Assembly (NCBI GenBank): GCA_020353535.1
Contig: CP070696.1
Span: 2,951,598-3,015,597 of the forward strand
Length of the DNA: 64,000 bases
Origin: Spirochaetaceae bacterium
GTDB lineage: Bacteria; Spirochaetota; Spirochaetia; SZUA-6; DRHE01
Direction of reading: 5' to 3'
Positions within the stretch are counted from its first letter, which is position 1, and every line of letters begins with the position of its first letter. Positions 44,324 to 52,787 of this stretch are shown piece by piece. The notes under the pieces are model-generated. The model made no database searches. It was not told the DNA's origin and saw only the letters and a program-made list of their open reading frames with translations. Both the position numbers and the translations under genes were made by a program.

Positions 44324-44995
44324 ATGGATCGGACAGCCATGCCCGAAGTTCAGGATCTCAAGAAAGAAAAAAAGCGGAAAGCCATCATCCGGGCATCTCT
44401 GCGGGTGTTTTCCCGTAAAGGCTATGAAACCTCGGCTCTGGAGGAAGTAGCCCGAGAAGCCAGTTTGGCAAAAGGTACTCTCTACCTGTACTTCAAGGAC
44501 AAAGAGGATCTGTACTTTCAGGTGATGCTCAACGTTTTAGAGCGTCTGGAGTCCTACGTAGCCAGACAAATCCTTCAAGTGGAAGATCCACTTGAAAAAA
44601 TGAAGGCGGTGGCCCGGGCTCAGATCAATTTTCTCGCCAACAATCCGAACTATTTTCGCCTGTTTCAGGTAGCCTTCACGCCGGAGATGGCTACCATTCA
44701 CAAGCAGCTTCTCGAACCCCTCTTCGAAAAACGCCGGCGCCTCAGTGAGTTTCTTCATGGTCTGGTGGAGGAGGGAAAGCGACAAAAAAAGATCCGGGGT
44801 GACATAGATACCCGTGACGTAGTGTTGAGTTATATGGGAATGGTCAATCAGGCAGTGCAGTCAGCCTGTCTGGCCCGGATGGGCAAAATTCCCCCGGAAG
44901 AGCGAAGAGTCTCACCCGCGCAGAAGGCCGAGGCCATCATGAAGATTCTGGTTCAGGGAATTGCGGCCGGATCGGAAGGAGGAAGCAGCAAATGA
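44324..44995 (+). CDS. TetR/AcrR family transcriptional repressor
   Basis: The 223-residue regulator has the N-terminal helix-turn-helix IIRASLRVFSRKGYETSALEEVAREASLAKGTLYLYFKDKEDL (read in parts over residues 18-62), typical of AcrR/TetR proteins. A helical ligand-binding domain follows (NNPNYFRLFQVAFTPEM). It overlaps the tolC-like gene by 4 bases, so it is the first gene of the efflux operon it probably represses. A matching operator lies in its leader. Start ATG 44324; 44339 is an alternative. Confidence 0.93.
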   Translation: MDRTAMPEVQDLKKEKKRKAIIRASLRVFSRKGYETSALEEVAREASLAKGTLYLYFKDKEDLYFQVMLNVLERLESYVARQILQVEDPLEKMKAVARAQINFLANNPNYFRLFQVAFTPEMATIHKQLLEPLFEKRRRLSEFLHGLVEEGKRQKKIRGDIDTRDVVLSYMGMVNQAVQSACLARMGKIPPEERRVSPAQKAEAIMKILVQGIAAGSEGGSSK

Positions 44996-46308
44996 GACAA
45001 CTGGCAGCGGTGGTTGTACTGCTCTTGATGATGATTGGCACGGCCGGGGGTGAGAGCTATCGTTTCACTCTGGAGGAGGCAATCGCCTACGGCCTGGCCA
45101 AAAGCACCACGATTCAGTCGAAGAAGCTGGCAGTGGCTGTCGCCCAAACCGATCTGGCAGCCGCCAAGGCGGGGTATTATCCGTCCCTGTCCGCCGGGGC
45201 GGGCTGGACCCACCTGTTCGAGCAGTCCGGGCCTCCCTATTTTTCCGGCAGTGATACGGTGGGAGTCAGTCTTGAAGTGGGCCAAAGTGTGTACACCTTC
45301 GGGAAGCTCAAAAACGGAGTCAAGCTGGCCGAGGAGGGACTGGCCCAAGCCGTGCTGGACCTGGAGGAGGAAGCTCGCAAAACGATCGTCCTGATCAAAA
45401 ACGCCTTCTACGCATACCTGCTGGCCCTTGACGTGCAGGCGATCAACCAGGGGACTCTGGAGAGCAAGGAAGAGGCTCTGGAGGTGGCCCGCCAGCGCTA
45501 CGACGCCGGATTGGTGGCGGACTTCGAGGTGCTGAAGGCCGAGTCGGATCTGGAGAGCTTCAAGGCCACGGTTATTTCGGCGGACAACGGAGTGGCGATC
45601 GCCCTGCTCAACGTGAAGAACGTCCTGGGGATCGAAGAGGAAGGGTTCGAGTTCGAGCTTGTTGGCGGGCTGGAACCAATCGCTGTACAGATCGATCGGG
45701 AGGCTCTGATCCAGAAGGCTCTGAGCGGCAAGTACGATCTGCAGAGCTTCCGAAAGCGTATGGATATAACCGCTGCCCAGGAGAAACTCAACCGCAGCTT
45801 TCGATTGCCCACGCTGGTGGGATGGGCGCGCTTCAGCGTGCAGAGCGGATTTGACGCTATTACAGGAGAGAACGATTACAGCTTCGATGCCTGGGGATTT
45901 GGTCCTGAGGCCTTCAGCATGGGCCTGAACCTGAGCGTGCCCATTTCTGGATTTTTCCCATGGAGCGGGGAGAACGCTGCCGTCAAGAAATCCCAGATCC
46001 AGAGTGAGGACTTGCGGCTGCAATACGACGCTCTGCAGGCGAGCATCCGCATCGCCGTGGAAAGCAGCATCTTGAAGATCGCCGAGGAGAGGGCCAAGAT
46101 AGCTTCGGGTAGGAAGAGCGTGGAGCTGGCCCAAAAGCTCTACGATTCCGCCGTGGAGCAGTACGAGGGCGGCTATATCTCCAGCGTCGAATTGAAGGAC
46201 GCCCAACTGGGATTGAATGCCGCCAGACTGGCCCAGTCCCAGGCGATCTATAACTACAACCGCAATATCCTCGACCTCATGGAGGTGGTCGGGGTAGCGG
46301 ATTTCTAA
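44992..46308 (+). CDS. TolC-family outer membrane efflux protein
   Basis: The 438-residue protein has a signal peptide (LAAVVVLLLMMIGTAGG). Two copies of the helical/strand TolC repeat follow, beginning FTLEEAIAYGLAKSTTIQSKKLAVAVAQ and, in the second half, AQEKLNRSFRLPTL. The closing helices YEGGYISSVELKDAQLGLNAA and YNYNRNILDLMEVVG are typical of the family. It forms the outer membrane duct of the pump. There is no lipobox Cys. Shares the operon with the adaptor and the RND transporter. Confidence 0.92.
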   Translation: MRQLAAVVVLLLMMIGTAGGESYRFTLEEAIAYGLAKSTTIQSKKLAVAVAQTDLAAAKAGYYPSLSAGAGWTHLFEQSGPPYFSGSDTVGVSLEVGQSVYTFGKLKNGVKLAEEGLAQAVLDLEEEARKTIVLIKNAFYAYLLALDVQAINQGTLESKEEALEVARQRYDAGLVADFEVLKAESDLESFKATVISADNGVAIALLNVKNVLGIEEEGFEFELVGGLEPIAVQIDREALIQKALSGKYDLQSFRKRMDITAAQEKLNRSFRLPTLVGWARFSVQSGFDAITGENDYSFDAWGFGPEAFSMGLNLSVPISGFFPWSGENAAVKKSQIQSEDLRLQYDALQASIRIAVESSILKIAEERAKIASGRKSVELAQKLYDSAVEQYEGGYISSVELKDAQLGLNAARLAQSQAIYNYNRNILDLMEVVGVADF

Positions 46309-46332
46309 TTCGATCATTCGGGGGAAGGGAAT

Positions 46333-47328
46333 ATGAAAAAGGGAGTTCGCATAACTATAATCCTCGTCGTGGTGGCGGCAATCGTGGTCGTGGGCGGATA
46401 TCTGGGCTACACCCGCTTCACGGGTCAGGGGGATGAGGGCCCCGGAGCGGGTTTCCTTTTCTTCAGACCGGGTTCCGGCGGCCGGCGTCCCGGCGGCCGG
46501 GATCCAGGCGGAGCTGAAGGCAATCCGGAGGAAACATTTTCGGTGCCCGTGGCCGTCACAACGGCCAGGCGGGAGAACGCACGGGAAACCCTCACCCTGT
46601 ATGGATCCGTATTTGCCGAAAAGGAAGTCGGCATTCTGACCACGGTGACCGGAAAGATCACTGCGATCCAGGTGGAAGAGGGGGATATCGTCCAAAAGGA
46701 CCAGGTCCTGGCCGTGATCGACAGGGATCAGGCGGGCTTGAAGTTCGCCCCTGTTGAGGTGAAATCCACGATCGCCGGAGTTGTCAAGTCCGTTCTCACC
46801 CAGGAGGGGGCGACCGCCAATCCGGGGGTACCCCTTTTTCAGGTTGTGGTCATGGACGTGGTCGACGTGGTTGTCGATGTGCCGGAAAAGAGGATCGGCC
46901 AGGTGCGGGTAGGGCTGCCCGTGGAGATCTCGGTAATCTCCTATCCGGACCGATTGTTTTATGGAACCATCGACAGACTAAAGCCCGTGGTGGATCCCGA
47001 TTCGCGATCCCTGGAGACCCGGATCCGGGTGACCAACCGCGGCTATCAGCTGAAGCCGGGTATGTTCGCCGAAGCGAGCATCATCCTGCGTCAGCGGGAG
47101 AATGCTGTAACCGTGCCACTGGCAGCGCTGGTGAACAAGGATGGGCAGCGAGTCGCCTTCATCATCGAGCAGGATGTGGCCAGGGAGGTCAAGCCGGAGA
47201 TCTCCTTTGTGGAGGGTGAGCGGGCGGTCGTCGACTCAGGCATCGCCGAGGGCGATCTGGTGGTGGTGATCGGTCAGCAGAGTTTGAGCGGCGGGGATGC
47301 GGTCACCGTGGTGGAGGTAAAGGAATGA
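46333..47328 (+). CDS. RND efflux periplasmic adaptor, hairpin-less
   Basis: The 331-residue adaptor has an N-terminal membrane anchor (ITIILVVVAAIVVVGGYLGY). A Gly/Pro/Arg-rich linker (GSGGRRPGGRDPGG) and lipoyl, beta-barrel and membrane-proximal domains follow. The two lipoyl halves are contiguous: ITAIQVEEGDIVQKDQVLAV is followed within about 20 residues by STIAGVVKSVLTQEGATA. There is therefore no alpha-helical hairpin to reach TolC. Borrelia BesA is a known hairpin-less adaptor. It overlaps the transporter gene by 4 bases. Confidence 0.9.
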   Translation: MKKGVRITIILVVVAAIVVVGGYLGYTRFTGQGDEGPGAGFLFFRPGSGGRRPGGRDPGGAEGNPEETFSVPVAVTTARRENARETLTLYGSVFAEKEVGILTTVTGKITAIQVEEGDIVQKDQVLAVIDRDQAGLKFAPVEVKSTIAGVVKSVLTQEGATANPGVPLFQVVVMDVVDVVVDVPEKRIGQVRVGLPVEISVISYPDRLFYGTIDRLKPVVDPDSRSLETRIRVTNRGYQLKPGMFAEASIILRQRENAVTVPLAALVNKDGQRVAFIIEQDVAREVKPEISFVEGERAVVDSGIAEGDLVVVIGQQSLSGGDAVTVVEVKE

Positions 47329-50300
47329 AAATAACCGATCTTTCGGTCAAACGTCCGGTCACTGCCACGGTATTCTACCTGGCGCTGATCGTGCTGGGAG
47401 TGTTCTCTTTGGGCAGGCTGGCCATCGATCTGATACCGGATATCTCCTTTCCCGTCATCGTCATCTATTCCACTTATCCGGGGGTATCCCCCGAGGAGGT
47501 AGAGGAAAACCTCACGAAGGTGATCGAGAACACAGCCTCCTCTGCCAGCCGTATAGAGAAGGTGAGCAGCACTTCCCGGGAGGGTACCTCGGTCGTTGTT
47601 GTGGAGTATCAGTGGGGGACTGATCTGGCCGAGGCATCCAACGATCTGCGGGAGCGTCTGGATCTCATTCGGGATTTCATTCCCGAGGATGCCTCCCAGC
47701 CCGTTCTGTTCAAGTTCGATCCCTCGATGACGCCGATCATGGTGCTGTCCCTCGAGGGACGCCGAGACCTGGAAAGTCTTCGTTTCATAGCGGAAAACAC
47801 GATTCAGACCTCTTTGGAACAGATCGACGGCGTGGCCAGTGTTTCCGTGGAAGGTGGCCTGCAGAAGCAGATCCACATCGATCTGGACAGGACGCTGTTG
47901 GCCTCCTACGGCCTGTCCATCGACCGGATCGTCAACGCGGTTCGGGGGGAAAATCTGAATGTCACGGGCGGTGCGGTGACCGAGGGCGCACGGAAGTACT
48001 CCCTGCGAACCATTGGACGCCTGGACGATCTCGTCGAGATCCGTTCGATTATAGTCGGGAACAAGAACGGCAAACCCGTGTATCTGGAGAATGTGGCTGC
48101 TGTGTACAGCGGTTATGTTGATGACGAGATGGATGTGAAGGTGGATCGCAATGAGGCTATCATCCTGCACGTCCAGAAGCAGTCCGGCACCAATACGGTG
48201 CTCATCTCCAACCGTGTTCAGGAGAGGATCGACACGATCAAGCGTTCGCTCCCGGAGGATGTCAGACTGGTGGAGTTGTTCGTCTCCGCCGAATTCATCA
48301 ACAACGCGATCACCAACGTATGGCGGGTCGCCCTGCTGGGCGGGGCTCTAGCGATTTTCATACTCCTCATATTCCTGCGCAACCTGCCCACCACCCTGAT
48401 CGTAGCCGTCTCCATCCCCCTGTCTATCATCATCACGATTATCGCCATGTACTTCTTCAACCTGACCCTGAACATGCTCTCCCTTGGAGGCCTGGCCTTG
48501 GGAATCGGAATGCTGGTGGATAACTCCATCGTCATTATAGAAAACATCTTCCGCTACAGGGAGAGCGGAGCCAAAGCAGGAGAGGCAGCCCGGCACGGAT
48601 CTCAGGAGATGGCCAATGCCATCATCGCCTCCACGCTGACAACGGTGGCGGTGTTCCTGCCTCTTGTGCTGTTCATCCGCGGCTTGGCCAGGGAGCTGTT
48701 CCGCGACCTGGCTTTTACCGTGACCTTCTCCCTGCTCGCCTCCCTGCTGGTGGCCTTGACCGTGATTCCCATGCTCTCCAGCAGGATTCGCAAAGTGGCG
48801 ATCAAGAAGAAGTCCAACACTCTCCTGGACGTGGAGGAAGAGCTAAAAGGCCGTGGATCGGCCCTTCGTCTCCTGGACCGGATCTACGGGGCATCCTTGA
48901 GCTGGGCTTTGCGGCACAAGGCTCTGGTTCTGATCGTGATTGTCCTCCTGTTCGCAGGCAGTCTGGCCATGATACCCCGGGTCGGAGTGGAGCTGTTCCC
49001 CGAATCGGACCAGGGCATGATCATGATGGATATCGAAACCGCGGTAGGTTCGGATATCGACACGACCCGGGAAGCGGTGGAAAAGATCTACGGTCTTGTG
49101 GAAGAAAACGTCCCGGAGAGGAAAGTTTCGGTGGTCCTGTCTGGTGTTTCCGGCGGATTCTTCTCCACCACTGCATCCAACCGAGGTTCCATCCAGATCG
49201 CCCTCGAGGAACTGGAGGACCGGGATCGGTCGGACCGGGAAATCATCGACAGCTTACGTCCGCTGGTCGCCCAGGTTCCCGGAGCCGAGGTACGCTTCTC
49301 CTCTGGATTCGGACCTGGAGGCGGAGGCGGGATGTCCGGAGGTTTGACGGTTTCTATCCGGGGGAATGATCTGGAGAAGGGCAAGGGGCTGGCGCTCAGG
49401 ATCGAAGATATCATGAACAGTGTGGAAGCGATCCAGGACGCCCAGGTTTCCAGAGAGGAGGGATTACCCGAGTACCGCATCCGGGTGGATCGAAACCGGG
49501 TCGCCCAGTATGGATTGACCACGGCTCAGGTGGGTACCACCATCAAGAGGGCCTTTGCCGGGGAGACGGTGGCCACGGTTCTGTACGAAGGCGATGAGGT
49601 GGACGTGCGGGTGCGCTTCCGACCGGAGGATCGGGTTTCGGTCGGGGACATCGATCAGATCTCCGTGAGCTCTCCTTTGGGCTTCTCCGTTCCCCTTGCC
49701 AACCTGGTGGAGGTGGAAAAGGCCTACGGACCTGTGAGCATAGCCCGGGAGAACCAACAAAGGGTGATCGATATCAATGCCCGGGTTACGGGGGATGTCC
49801 GCACGGCGGTGAACACCCTTAAAGAGCAGGTGGATCAGCTCGCCATCCCGGCGGGATTTTCCGTAGTCTACGGCGGGTCCTGGGAGGACATCCAGGCGGT
49901 AATCAAGGATCTGGTCCTGGTCCTGATCCTCTCCGTTGCCCTGATCTACTTCATCATGGCGGCCCAGTTCGAGAGCTTCCGGGATCCCTTCATCATCATG
50001 TTCACCCTGCCCATGACCTTCGTGGGGGTGATCTGGATCCACCTGCTGACCGGGACGATTTTCAGTGCCTTTTCCGGAATCGGCCTTTTAATGCTGGTGG
50101 GAATCGTGGTGAACAACGGTATCATCCTGGTGGACTACACGAACCTGCTGCGCAAGCGGGATTACGACCTGACCCGGGCCGTTGTGGCCGCTGGAAGGAT
50201 CCGTCTGCGGCCGATTCTGATGACCATGTTGACCACCGTTCTGGCGCTGATGCCCATGGCCTTCTTCGGCGGTTCCGGCTCGGAACTGCGCAAGCCCATG

Positions 50301-50498
50301 GCCCTGACCGTGACAGGAGGATTGCTGGTATCCACGGTGTTCACCTTGATCCTTATTCCCGTTCTCTACCATCTGTTCGAAGGAAGCCGGGAAAAACGCC
50401 GCCTGCGCCGGTTGGCTGAAGGCGGGGACCAGACGCAGTTGGTTGCCATAGCGCAAACAGCCGAACAGCCCGCTGAGAGGGAGGCGATCCGTGGATAA
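47325..50498 (+). CDS. RND family efflux transporter permease
   Basis: The 1057-residue inner-membrane pump has the AcrB-like layout. TM1 starts RPVTATVFYLALIVLGVFSLG and a large periplasmic loop follows. TM4 carries the proton-relay Asp in LALGIGMLVDNSIVIIENIF (about 400). A second half repeats the pattern with a TM10 motif LLMLVGIVVNNGIILVDYTNL (about 920). It exports hydrophobic or amphiphilic compounds using proton flow. A Gly-rich loop (GFGPGGGGGMSGG, about 665) is unusual. The end overlaps the small PII-like gene by 8 bases. Confidence 0.95.
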   Translation: MKITDLSVKRPVTATVFYLALIVLGVFSLGRLAIDLIPDISFPVIVIYSTYPGVSPEEVEENLTKVIENTASSASRIEKVSSTSREGTSVVVVEYQWGTDLAEASNDLRERLDLIRDFIPEDASQPVLFKFDPSMTPIMVLSLEGRRDLESLRFIAENTIQTSLEQIDGVASVSVEGGLQKQIHIDLDRTLLASYGLSIDRIVNAVRGENLNVTGGAVTEGARKYSLRTIGRLDDLVEIRSIIVGNKNGKPVYLENVAAVYSGYVDDEMDVKVDRNEAIILHVQKQSGTNTVLISNRVQERIDTIKRSLPEDVRLVELFVSAEFINNAITNVWRVALLGGALAIFILLIFLRNLPTTLIVAVSIPLSIIITIIAMYFFNLTLNMLSLGGLALGIGMLVDNSIVIIENIFRYRESGAKAGEAARHGSQEMANAIIASTLTTVAVFLPLVLFIRGLARELFRDLAFTVTFSLLASLLVALTVIPMLSSRIRKVAIKKKSNTLLDVEEELKGRGSALRLLDRIYGASLSWALRHKALVLIVIVLLFAGSLAMIPRVGVELFPESDQGMIMMDIETAVGSDIDTTREAVEKIYGLVEENVPERKVSVVLSGVSGGFFSTTASNRGSIQIALEELEDRDRSDREIIDSLRPLVAQVPGAEVRFSSGFGPGGGGGMSGGLTVSIRGNDLEKGKGLALRIEDIMNSVEAIQDAQVSREEGLPEYRIRVDRNRVAQYGLTTAQVGTTIKRAFAGETVATVLYEGDEVDVRVRFRPEDRVSVGDIDQISVSSPLGFSVPLANLVEVEKAYGPVSIARENQQRVIDINARVTGDVRTAVNTLKEQVDQLAIPAGFSVVYGGSWEDIQAVIKDLVLVLILSVALIYFIMAAQFESFRDPFIIMFTLPMTFVGVIWIHLLTGTIFSAFSGIGLLMLVGIVVNNGIILVDYTNLLRKRDYDLTRAVVAAGRIRLRPILMTMLTTVLALMPMAFFGGSGSELRKPMALTVTGGLLVSTVFTLILIPVLYHLFEGSREKRRLRRLAEGGDQTQLVAIAQTAEQPAEREAIRG

Positions 50499-50784
50499 GG
50501 TGGCAGTATATATCTTCTACGACCGGGCAATCGACGAAGAGGTGCTCGATGTACTGACCTCCTGCTGTGTGGAAAACTACACCCGCTGGCACGACGTCAG
50601 CGGGGTAGGCACTACCGGTCCCCACCTGGGGGATCACGTCTGGCCCGCGCTGAACAACGTGATGATGGCTGTAGTCCCTTCCGAACGAATGCCTGAGATT
50701 TTGGACAGAGTCCGGGAGCTCCAGGAGGATTTCCCCTTTACCGGTCTTCGTGCCGTGGTGCTTCCGGTTCTCGACATGGTGTAG
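50491..50784 (+). CDS. Small PII-like transporter-associated protein (PG0541 family-like)
   Basis: The 97-residue protein fits the ferredoxin-like PII fold. It starts VAVYIFYDRAIDEEVLDVLTS, has a central loop TGPHLGDHVWP and ends FTGLRAVVLPVLDMV. This pattern matches the PG0541-type transporter-associated family, which is often encoded directly after RND pumps. It is translationally coupled to the pump (8-base overlap, GTG start). It may regulate the pump or sense a ligand or metal; CCVE and the His residues could bind metal. Confidence 0.78.
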   Translation: MDKVAVYIFYDRAIDEEVLDVLTSCCVENYTRWHDVSGVGTTGPHLGDHVWPALNNVMMAVVPSERMPEILDRVRELQEDFPFTGLRAVVLPVLDMV

Positions 50785-50808
50785 AACAGCCGAAGCCTTG
50801 ACTTCCGG

Positions 50809-50821
50809 CCGCCCTGGGCGG
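50809..50821 (+). repeat. Short hairpin after the efflux operon
   Basis: CCGCC (50809-50813) and GGCGG (50817-50821) with a 3-base loop lie 25 bases after the last efflux gene. There is no T-run, so a terminator role is doubtful. Confidence 0.3.
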
Positions 50822-50865
50822 TAAGCTTGTCAGCCAATACCCGGAAATCGACAGAAGTAATCACA

Positions 50866-50871
50866 TATACT
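50866..50871 (+). promoter_or_regulatory. -10 box upstream of the PEPCK gene
   Basis: TATACT (50866-50871) lies 31 bases before the chosen GTG start, with AGGAGG (50890-50895) as RBS. No good -35 is visible at 16-18 bases. Confidence 0.4.
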
Positions 50872-50902
50872 TTTCATGGAACCGAAGTGAGGAGGAGTGC
50901 AG

Positions 50903-52771
50903 GTGGACATTAGCAGCGATATGCTGAACAGTGAAAATCGAAAGAAGTTGGAAGCCCTCGAGAATCCGGCGATCCTCGAGATTACCGAGAAGTACCTCAA
51001 AATACTCAAACCAGAAAAAGTCACGGTGATCAGTGACGATCCCGAGGATATCCGCTACGTCCGCAGACTTGCTCTTCAAAACCGGGAAGAGGAGAAGCTG
51101 GCCATGGAAGGGCACACCATTCACTACGACGGCTACCACGACCAGGCCAGGGACAAGCAGAATACCCGCGTGCTGGTAACACCGGGGATGACGATGAGTA
51201 AAGTCATCAACACCGTCCCGAGGGAGCAGGGACTGGAGGAGGTGCTGGAGATCATGGACGGGGCCATGGCCGGCAAAGAAGCGCTGGTGCGGTTTTTCTC
51301 TCTCGGCCCCCTCGACTCCCGTTTCACCATTCTGGCCTTCCAGATCACAGATTCCGCCTACGTTGCCCACAGCGAGGATATCCTCTACCGCGCAGGCTAC
51401 GAGCAGTTCAAACAACGCAAGGGCTCGCCGGATTTTTTCACCTTCATTCATTCGGCGGGTGCGGTGGATGATCGTAACAATACGAAGAACGTAGACCAAC
51501 GCAGGATCTACATCGATGTGGTCGGCAATCAGGTGTTGACAGTCAACAACCAGTACGCCGGCAACAGCCTGGGTCTGAAGAAACTGGCTCTCCGGCTGGC
51601 CGTCTACAAAGCCAACCACGAAGACTGGCTGGCGGAACATATGTTCCTCCTGGCGGCCAAACCGGAGGGCAAGAACCGACTCACCTATTTTGCCGGGGCC
51701 TTTCCGAGCGCCTGCGGCAAGACCTCTACGGCGATGATGCCCGGTCAGCTGATCCTCGGCGATGACATCGCCTATATCCGCTCCGGTTCCGACGGCCGGG
51801 CTTACGGCGTCAATATAGAGCAGGGAATTTTCGGGATCATCATGGACGTCAATCCGGTGGACGATCCGGTGATCTACGATGCTCTCACCACGCCCCGGGA
51901 GCTGATCTTCTCCAATGTGCTTATTCACGAAGGGAGGGCTTACTGGCTGAACATGGGGCAGGATCTTCCCAGCCAAGGGCGCAATCACTACAGCGATCAT
52001 TGGAAGCTGGGAGTCAAAGATGAGGCCGGCAACGTGGTTGACCACTGCCACAAGAACGCCCGCTACACGATCCGTATCTCCGAGCTTGCCAATGCCGACC
52101 CCAAGCTTCACGATCCGGAAGGAGTGCCCATTGAAGGAGTGATCTACGGCGGCCGGGATTCCGATACCTCCGTTCCCGTGTATCAGAGTCTGGACTGGGT
52201 GCACGGGGTGGTGATCGGTGCCACGTTGGAATCGGAGACCACTTTCGCCACCCTGGGCAAGGGAGGCGTGCGGGCTTTCAGCCCGATGGCCAATCTCGAC
52301 TTCCTGGTCGTCCCCCTGGGCCGCTACATCCGGAATCATATTGACTTCGGCCGCAGGCTGAGCAAGACGCCGCTGGTTTTTGCTACCAACTATTTCCTGA
52401 AGAAGGATGGCAACTTTCTCAACGAAAAGGTCGACAAGAAGGTCTGGCTGCTCTGGATGGAGGGCAGGGTGCACGGCGAATACGATGCTATAGAAACCCC
52501 GATCGGCTACATTCCCAAGTACCAGGACCTGCGATCCCTGTTCGGGCAGGTTTTCAAGCGCGATTACACAACTCAGGAGTACGAGGATCAGTTTTCGATT
52601 CGCATCGACAAATTCCTCGAGAAGATCGAACGGATGGAGAAAATCTACGCGGAGGAACAGGAAGTACCGGGGGATTTCAGCGGCTACCTGGAGACGCTCA
52701 AGAATCGATTGACCGAGGCCAGGAAGCGCTACGACTCCGGGGTTGTTGCCCCCGCCTCTTTCGCCGGCTGA
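50903..52771 (+). CDS. pckG: Phosphoenolpyruvate carboxykinase (GTP)
   Basis: The 622-residue enzyme interconverts oxaloacetate and PEP using GTP/GDP. The kinase-1 loop is FPSACGKTSTAMM (about residue 275), the GTP-type signature, followed by LGDDIAYIR and NIEQGIFGIIMDVNP. The GTP-type C-terminal half includes GGRDSDTSVPVYQSLDWVHGV. ATP-type enzymes lack these. GTG at 50903 was chosen because AGGAGG ends 7 bases upstream; GTG at 50897 is too close to it. In fermenters it may run in the carboxylating direction. Confidence 0.95.
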   Translation: MDISSDMLNSENRKKLEALENPAILEITEKYLKILKPEKVTVISDDPEDIRYVRRLALQNREEEKLAMEGHTIHYDGYHDQARDKQNTRVLVTPGMTMSKVINTVPREQGLEEVLEIMDGAMAGKEALVRFFSLGPLDSRFTILAFQITDSAYVAHSEDILYRAGYEQFKQRKGSPDFFTFIHSAGAVDDRNNTKNVDQRRIYIDVVGNQVLTVNNQYAGNSLGLKKLALRLAVYKANHEDWLAEHMFLLAAKPEGKNRLTYFAGAFPSACGKTSTAMMPGQLILGDDIAYIRSGSDGRAYGVNIEQGIFGIIMDVNPVDDPVIYDALTTPRELIFSNVLIHEGRAYWLNMGQDLPSQGRNHYSDHWKLGVKDEAGNVVDHCHKNARYTIRISELANADPKLHDPEGVPIEGVIYGGRDSDTSVPVYQSLDWVHGVVIGATLESETTFATLGKGGVRAFSPMANLDFLVVPLGRYIRNHIDFGRRLSKTPLVFATNYFLKKDGNFLNEKVDKKVWLLWMEGRVHGEYDAIETPIGYIPKYQDLRSLFGQVFKRDYTTQEYEDQFSIRIDKFLEKIERMEKIYAEEQEVPGDFSGYLETLKNRLTEARKRYDSGVVAPASFAG

Positions 52772-52787
52772 CCGCGGCAACAGTAAT

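Noticed and set aside
44953-46695. 580-codon open frame on the minus strand
   Set aside because: It covers the TolC-like gene in reverse and shows no recognisable family; the plus-strand gene has a signal peptide and TolC motifs.
50861-52780. 639-codon open frame on the minus strand
   Set aside because: It mirrors the PEP carboxykinase gene exactly; the plus strand carries all the catalytic motifs.
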